Shown here one piece after another: positions 5,138 through 7,784 of a DNA stretch of 7,784 nt (position 1 is its first letter; every line of letters starts with the position of its first letter). The position numbers were made by a program, and so were the translations under genes. The notes beneath the pieces were generated by a model. The model made no database searches. It had not been told where the DNA came from and saw only the letters and a program-made list of their open reading frames with translations. The DNA lies in NCBI GenBank assembly GCA_025354965.1, contig JANXLW010000024.1, positions 1 through 7,784 of the forward strand. The letters are read 5' to 3'. The stretch comes from Betaproteobacteria bacterium (lineage in GTDB: Bacteria > Pseudomonadota > Gammaproteobacteria > Burkholderiales > Burkholderiaceae_C).

Positions 5138-6720
5138 GTGGCCCCCACGCTTGTGGCTACGCCGCTCTTCGAGAACACTGCGTGTACCGCGTTGCCCCCC
5201 GCCATCGCCAGGCCGATGCTTTCGCGTGTCCATTCGAGCGCAGCAAGCGCCGGGCTCAAGCTGCCGCCGTGCATCACGGCGACGCGGTCGCCCAAGGTCA
5301 AAACTTCGTCCAGATCATCAGAGATGAGCAGCACCGCTGCACCGGCATCGCGCGCGGCGATGAGCTGTTCCTGCACGTAGGCGACAGCACCAATGTCCAG
5401 GCCCCAGGTGGGTTGATGGGCAACGATAAGTTGCGGGCTGATGTTTGCCTTGGCAACTGCGTTGCTCTCGGGGTGCGTTAGTGCGCGTCCCAAAATCAGT
5501 TTTTGCATGTTGCCACCAGACAGCGAGCGTGCCGGCGTCAACGCGCCGCCGCCACGCACGTCAAAAGCCGCCATCACCCGCTGCGCATAAGCGCGTGCGA
5601 CGCGCCGACGGACCCAGCCAAAACGCGAGAACACAGGGCTGTGCAGGCGCTCGGAGACGGCGTTTTCCCACACTGGCAAATCAGCTATCACCCCCACGTT
5701 GTGGCGGTCTTCAGGAATTCGCGCCACGCCAAGGGCGACCCATTGGGCTGGGTGTGCAGGTGGCGATTGACCCATGAACTCGACCTGACCGCTTGAAGCG
5801 TGTCGCGTGCCACACAACAGTTCAGCCAGCGCCACCTGACCGTTGCCAGAGACGCCGGCAATGGCAACGATCTCGCCGCTGTGCAGCGTGAGTGACACCT
5901 GTTCCAGTCGGTCCCGCCCGCTCCCGCTGCTCACCTGATGCAGCACACACACCGGCTCGCCCACCGCTGGCGCCGGGCGGCGCTGTGGTGTTGAAATAGC
6001 GTGGCCAACCATCCATTGGGCCAGTTGCGCCTGGCTGCATTGTTTGGCGTCAGCCTGGGCGACCAGCTTGCCAGCACGCAACACGGCAATGCGGTGTGAC
6101 ACGCGCAGCACTTCACCCAGCTTGTGGCTGATAAAGATGATGGACAGACCCTGCGCCACCATCTGCGCCAGTACCTCGAACAAGGCCTCGCTTTCCTGCG
6201 GCGTCAGGACGGCGGTCGGTTCGTCCAGAATCAAAATGCGCGCACCCCGGTACAGCGCTTTGAGTATCTCAACCCGCTGGCGCTCACCGACCGACAGGTT
6301 GCCCACCTTGGCTATCGGGTCAACGCCCAGACCAAAGCGCTGTGCCACCTGCATCAGTTTGGCACGTGCCAAGCGGCGGCGGGTAAAAGGTTGCCAAAGC
6401 AACTCCGAACCCATCATCACGTTGTCCAGCACGCTCAAGTTGTCAGCCAGCGTGAAGTGCTGGTGCACCATGCCAATGCCTGCATTCAGTGCCGCCCTGG
6501 GGTCGCCCGAGGAAAGGGGTTTGCCAAACACCTCGATGGTTCCGCTATCTGCCGTGTAATGCCCAAACAGAATTGAAACCAGTGTCGACTTGCCGGCACC
6601 GTTCTCACCCAACAGTGCCAGCACCTCGCCGCGATGGAGCTGCAGCGAGATGTCGTCATTGGCCAGCAACGCGCCAAAGCGCTTGCTGATGCCGGACAAG
6701 ACGAGGACCGGGTCGCTCAC
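5134..6720 (-). CDS. ABC transporter ATP-binding protein with two NBDs (YufO/NupO-like)
   Basis: A 528-residue cytoplasmic ATPase with two fused nucleotide-binding domains, typical of BMP-type and sugar-type importers. NBD1 has Walker A GENGAGKST (38-46), Q-loop Q87, signature LSVGERQ (142-148), Walker B ILILDE (162-167) and H-loop H199. NBD2 (from about residue 255) has a degenerate Walker A, GVSGNGQ (289-295, no Lys), an intact signature LSGGNMQ (400-406), Walker B LIVAHQ (431-436) with H435-Q436 in place of Asp-Glu, and D468 in place of the H-loop His. So one composite ATP site looks complete (NBD1 Walker motifs with NBD2 signature) and the other is defective. About 11 extra residues sit between the NBD2 signature and Walker B (near 414-428). 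The start is GTG at 6720; no ATG lies near. A hairpin covers this start. It ends in an ATGA overlap with the first permease. Confidence 0.94.
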   Translation of the reverse strand: MSDPVLVLSGISKRFGALLANDDISLQLHRGEVLALLGENGAGKSTLVSILFGHYTADSGTIEVFGKPLSSGDPRAALNAGIGMVHQHFTLADNLSVLDNVMMGSELLWQPFTRRRLARAKLMQVAQRFGLGVDPIAKVGNLSVGERQRVEILKALYRGARILILDEPTAVLTPQESEALFEVLAQMVAQGLSIIFISHKLGEVLRVSHRIAVLRAGKLVAQADAKQCSQAQLAQWMVGHAISTPQRRPAPAVGEPVCVLHQVSSGSGRDRLEQVSLTLHSGEIVAIAGVSGNGQVALAELLCGTRHASSGQVEFMGQSPPAHPAQWVALGVARIPEDRHNVGVIADLPVWENAVSERLHSPVFSRFGWVRRRVARAYAQRVMAAFDVRGGGALTPARSLSGGNMQKLILGRALTHPESNAVAKANISPQLIVAHQPTWGLDIGAVAYVQEQLIAARDAGAAVLLISDDLDEVLTLGDRVAVMHGGSLSPALAALEWTRESIGLAMAGGNAVHAVFSKSGVATSVGAT

Positions 6721-6730
6721 GCTGCGTGAG
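6716..6730 (-). promoter_or_regulatory. Hairpin covering the GTG start of the ATPase gene
   Basis: On the minus-strand mRNA, CUCACG-CAG-CGUGAG forms a perfect 6-bp stem with a 3-nt loop. The GUG start codon of the ATPase gene (6720-6718) is in its 3' arm. No strong Shine-Dalgarno is seen before the GTG. The hairpin also sits 7 nt after the stop of the binding-protein gene, so it could protect the upstream message and lower ATPase translation. That matches the usual excess of binding protein over ATPase. Function is inferred. Confidence 0.45.
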
Positions 6731-6737
6731 GACTCAA

Positions 6738-7739
6738 CTATTTAGCCGTTGACTTGGGCTGGCTGTCGTCCACCTTGACGCTGAACTTGCCGTCCAGAAT
6801 GGCTTTTTCTTTCGCGCGCACCTTGGCCACTACATCGGCCGGGATCTTTTTCTCGAAAGTGCCCAACGGCGCCAGCTCGGAGCCTTTGTATTTCATCGTG
6901 GAATACTGGCCGTAGTCCTCCGCGGCAAACTTGCCTTCTTTCACCAGTTTGATGGCGCGGTCGATGCTGGGCTCCATGTTCCACAAGGCCGACGCCACGA
7001 CCGTATCCGGGTACTGGGCCTGGGTATTGATCACATTGCCAATCGCCAGTTTGCCTTTTTCCTTGGCCGCATCACTGACGCCAAAGCGCTCGGCATACAT
7101 CACGTCGGCGCCCTTGTCGATCATGGCGAAAGAGGCTTCCTTGGCTTTGGGTGGATCGAACCAGCTGTTGATGAAGCTGACGCTGAATTCAACCTTGGGG
7201 TTGACCTCTTTGGCGCCGGCCATGAAGGCGTTCATCAGGCGATTGACTTCGGGGATGGGGAAGCCACCCACCATGCCAATCCGGTTGCTCTTGGTCACAC
7301 CACCGGCAATCATGCCGGACAGGTAGGCGGGTTCCTGGATGAAGTTGTCAAACACGCTGAAGTTGGGGGCTTGCGGTTTGTTGGAAGAGCCCAGCAGGAA
7401 GGACACTTTGGGGAAGTCCTTGGCCACCTTGCGCGCTGCCGCCTCGACGGCAAAGGCTTCACCCACGATGAGGGTATTGCCGCCGGTGGCGTACTCGCGC
7501 ATGACGCGCTCGTAGTCGGCGTTGGAGACGTTTTCGCTGGCCTTGTATTCAATGTCGCCGCGGGCTTCGGCCGCCTTCAGCGCCTTGTGCAAACGGCTGA
7601 CCCATTGCTGTTCAAACGGGACGGTGTAAATGGCGGCCACTTTGAGCTTGGCTTGCGCCAGCGCCAGACCCGAACTCAGGCTGGCCGCAGCGGCGACCAG
7701 AACAAGTGCCTGACGGCGGCTCAGAGAATGCTTTGACAT
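6738..7739 (-). CDS. BMP-family periplasmic substrate-binding protein of a nucleobase/nucleoside ABC importer
   Basis: A 333-residue binding protein of the BMP (basic membrane protein, PnrA-like) family. An N-terminal signal peptide with a twin-arginine pair, SRRQAL (residues 7-12), a hydrophobic core and a likely cleavage site after ALA-28 is present. There is no lipobox cysteine, so the mature protein should be soluble in the periplasm. Family segments visible are KVAAIYTVPFEQQW (33-46), FIQEPAYLSGMIAGG (133-147), RIGMVGGFPIPEVNRLM (153-169) and NSWFDPPKAKEA (191-202). At the first ligand-binding loop it has PFEQQW where nucleoside-binding PnrA/BmpA proteins typically have a D-x-SFN-type motif (recollection). 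This hints at a ligand other than a ribonucleoside. It is the first gene of the five-gene operon, and its neighbours suggest delivery of a pyrimidine or related base. The ATG at 7739 has a strong ribosome binding site, AGGAG. Confidence 0.93.
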   Translation of the reverse strand: MSKHSLSRRQALVLVAAAASLSSGLALAQAKLKVAAIYTVPFEQQWVSRLHKALKAAEARGDIEYKASENVSNADYERVMREYATGGNTLIVGEAFAVEAAARKVAKDFPKVSFLLGSSNKPQAPNFSVFDNFIQEPAYLSGMIAGGVTKSNRIGMVGGFPIPEVNRLMNAFMAGAKEVNPKVEFSVSFINSWFDPPKAKEASFAMIDKGADVMYAERFGVSDAAKEKGKLAIGNVINTQAQYPDTVVASALWNMEPSIDRAIKLVKEGKFAAEDYGQYSTMKYKGSELAPLGTFEKKIPADVVAKVRAKEKAILDGKFSVKVDDSQPKSTAK

Positions 7740-7744
7740 GGTGA

Positions 7745-7749
7745 CTCCT
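7745..7749 (-). promoter_or_regulatory. Ribosome binding site of the binding-protein gene
   Basis: AGGAG on the minus strand, 5 nt before the ATG at 7739-7737. It is the strongest ribosome binding site in the operon, consistent with high expression of the periplasmic component. The promoter is not visible in the 45 nt upstream that remain in the window. Confidence 0.8.
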
Positions 7750-7784
7750 GGTTGATGATGAGTAAAAATTCGGTTGCGATACCT

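Larger units (their letters stand above)
1830..7739 (-). other. Five-gene operon: BMP-type ABC importer plus cytosine deaminase
   Basis: Binding protein, ATPase, two permeases and deaminase lie in order on the minus strand with gaps of +17 nt, an ATGA overlap of 4 nt, an overlap of 10 or 1 nt, and 0 nt. No room exists for internal promoters between the last four genes other than within coding sequence. The layout implies one transcript that couples uptake of a base or nucleoside with its deamination. No clear intrinsic terminator follows the deaminase stop; transcription would run antisense into the CsbD gene. Confidence 0.85.

Noticed and set aside
5138..5233. N-terminal extension of the first permease by 32 residues
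   Set aside because: The Arg/Gly-rich stretch lies entirely over the ATPase gene, has no family counterpart and would lose the ATGA junction at 5134-5137.
1..7784. CRISPR arrays, tRNA/rRNA genes, insertion sequences, toxin-antitoxin or phage genes
   Set aside because: No regularly spaced repeats, RNA-gene signatures, transposase motifs or terminal inverted repeats were seen; the window is densely filled by ordinary metabolic and transport genes.

Overview
The window looks like a chromosomal segment of a GC-rich betaproteobacterium, most likely family Comamonadaceae (Rhodoferax/Polaromonas/Acidovorax relatives). This placement is inferred from the high GC, the style of the encoded proteins and the presence of a CcoG-type protein linked to cbb3 oxidase assembly. 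It rests on recognition, not on a search. Two gene groups face each other and meet in a 26-bp overlap of coding sequences at 1830-1855.

Plus strand, 1-1855: the 3' part of ccoG (cbb3 cytochrome oxidase assembly iron-sulfur protein, cut by the window start), a seven-codon mini-ORF, a 96-residue two-helix membrane protein, an AhpD-like carboxymuconolactone-decarboxylase-family protein with a CxxC redox motif, and a small CsbD-family stress protein. The 205-bp gap between the last two genes holds short inverted repeats but no gene.

Minus strand, 7739 down to 1830: a compact five-gene operon, read from right to left. It encodes a BMP-family periplasmic binding protein with a signal peptide, a double-NBD ABC ATPase, two permeases of the nucleoside/nucleobase (YufP/YufQ, NupP/NupQ) type, and a CodA-type cytosine deaminase. 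Junctions are very tight: a 17-nt gap carrying a hairpin, an ATGA overlap, a 10-nt (or 1-nt) overlap with a GTG start, and a directly abutting TAG-ATG. This indicates one transcript with translational coupling. The promoter lies outside the window beyond 7784.

The operon reads as an uptake-and-deamination module: the binding protein captures a base or nucleoside in the periplasm, the ABC complex imports it and the deaminase processes it in the cytoplasm. The most notable detail is that the deaminase keeps every catalytic and metal-binding residue of E. coli CodA that I can place. However, it has Cys at position 314, where E. coli has the discriminating Asp314. Loss of that Asp is the known hallmark of bacterial 5-methylcytosine deaminases, so the operon may import and salvage 5-methylcytosine or another modified pyrimidine rather than plain cytosine. 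That substrate is an inference.
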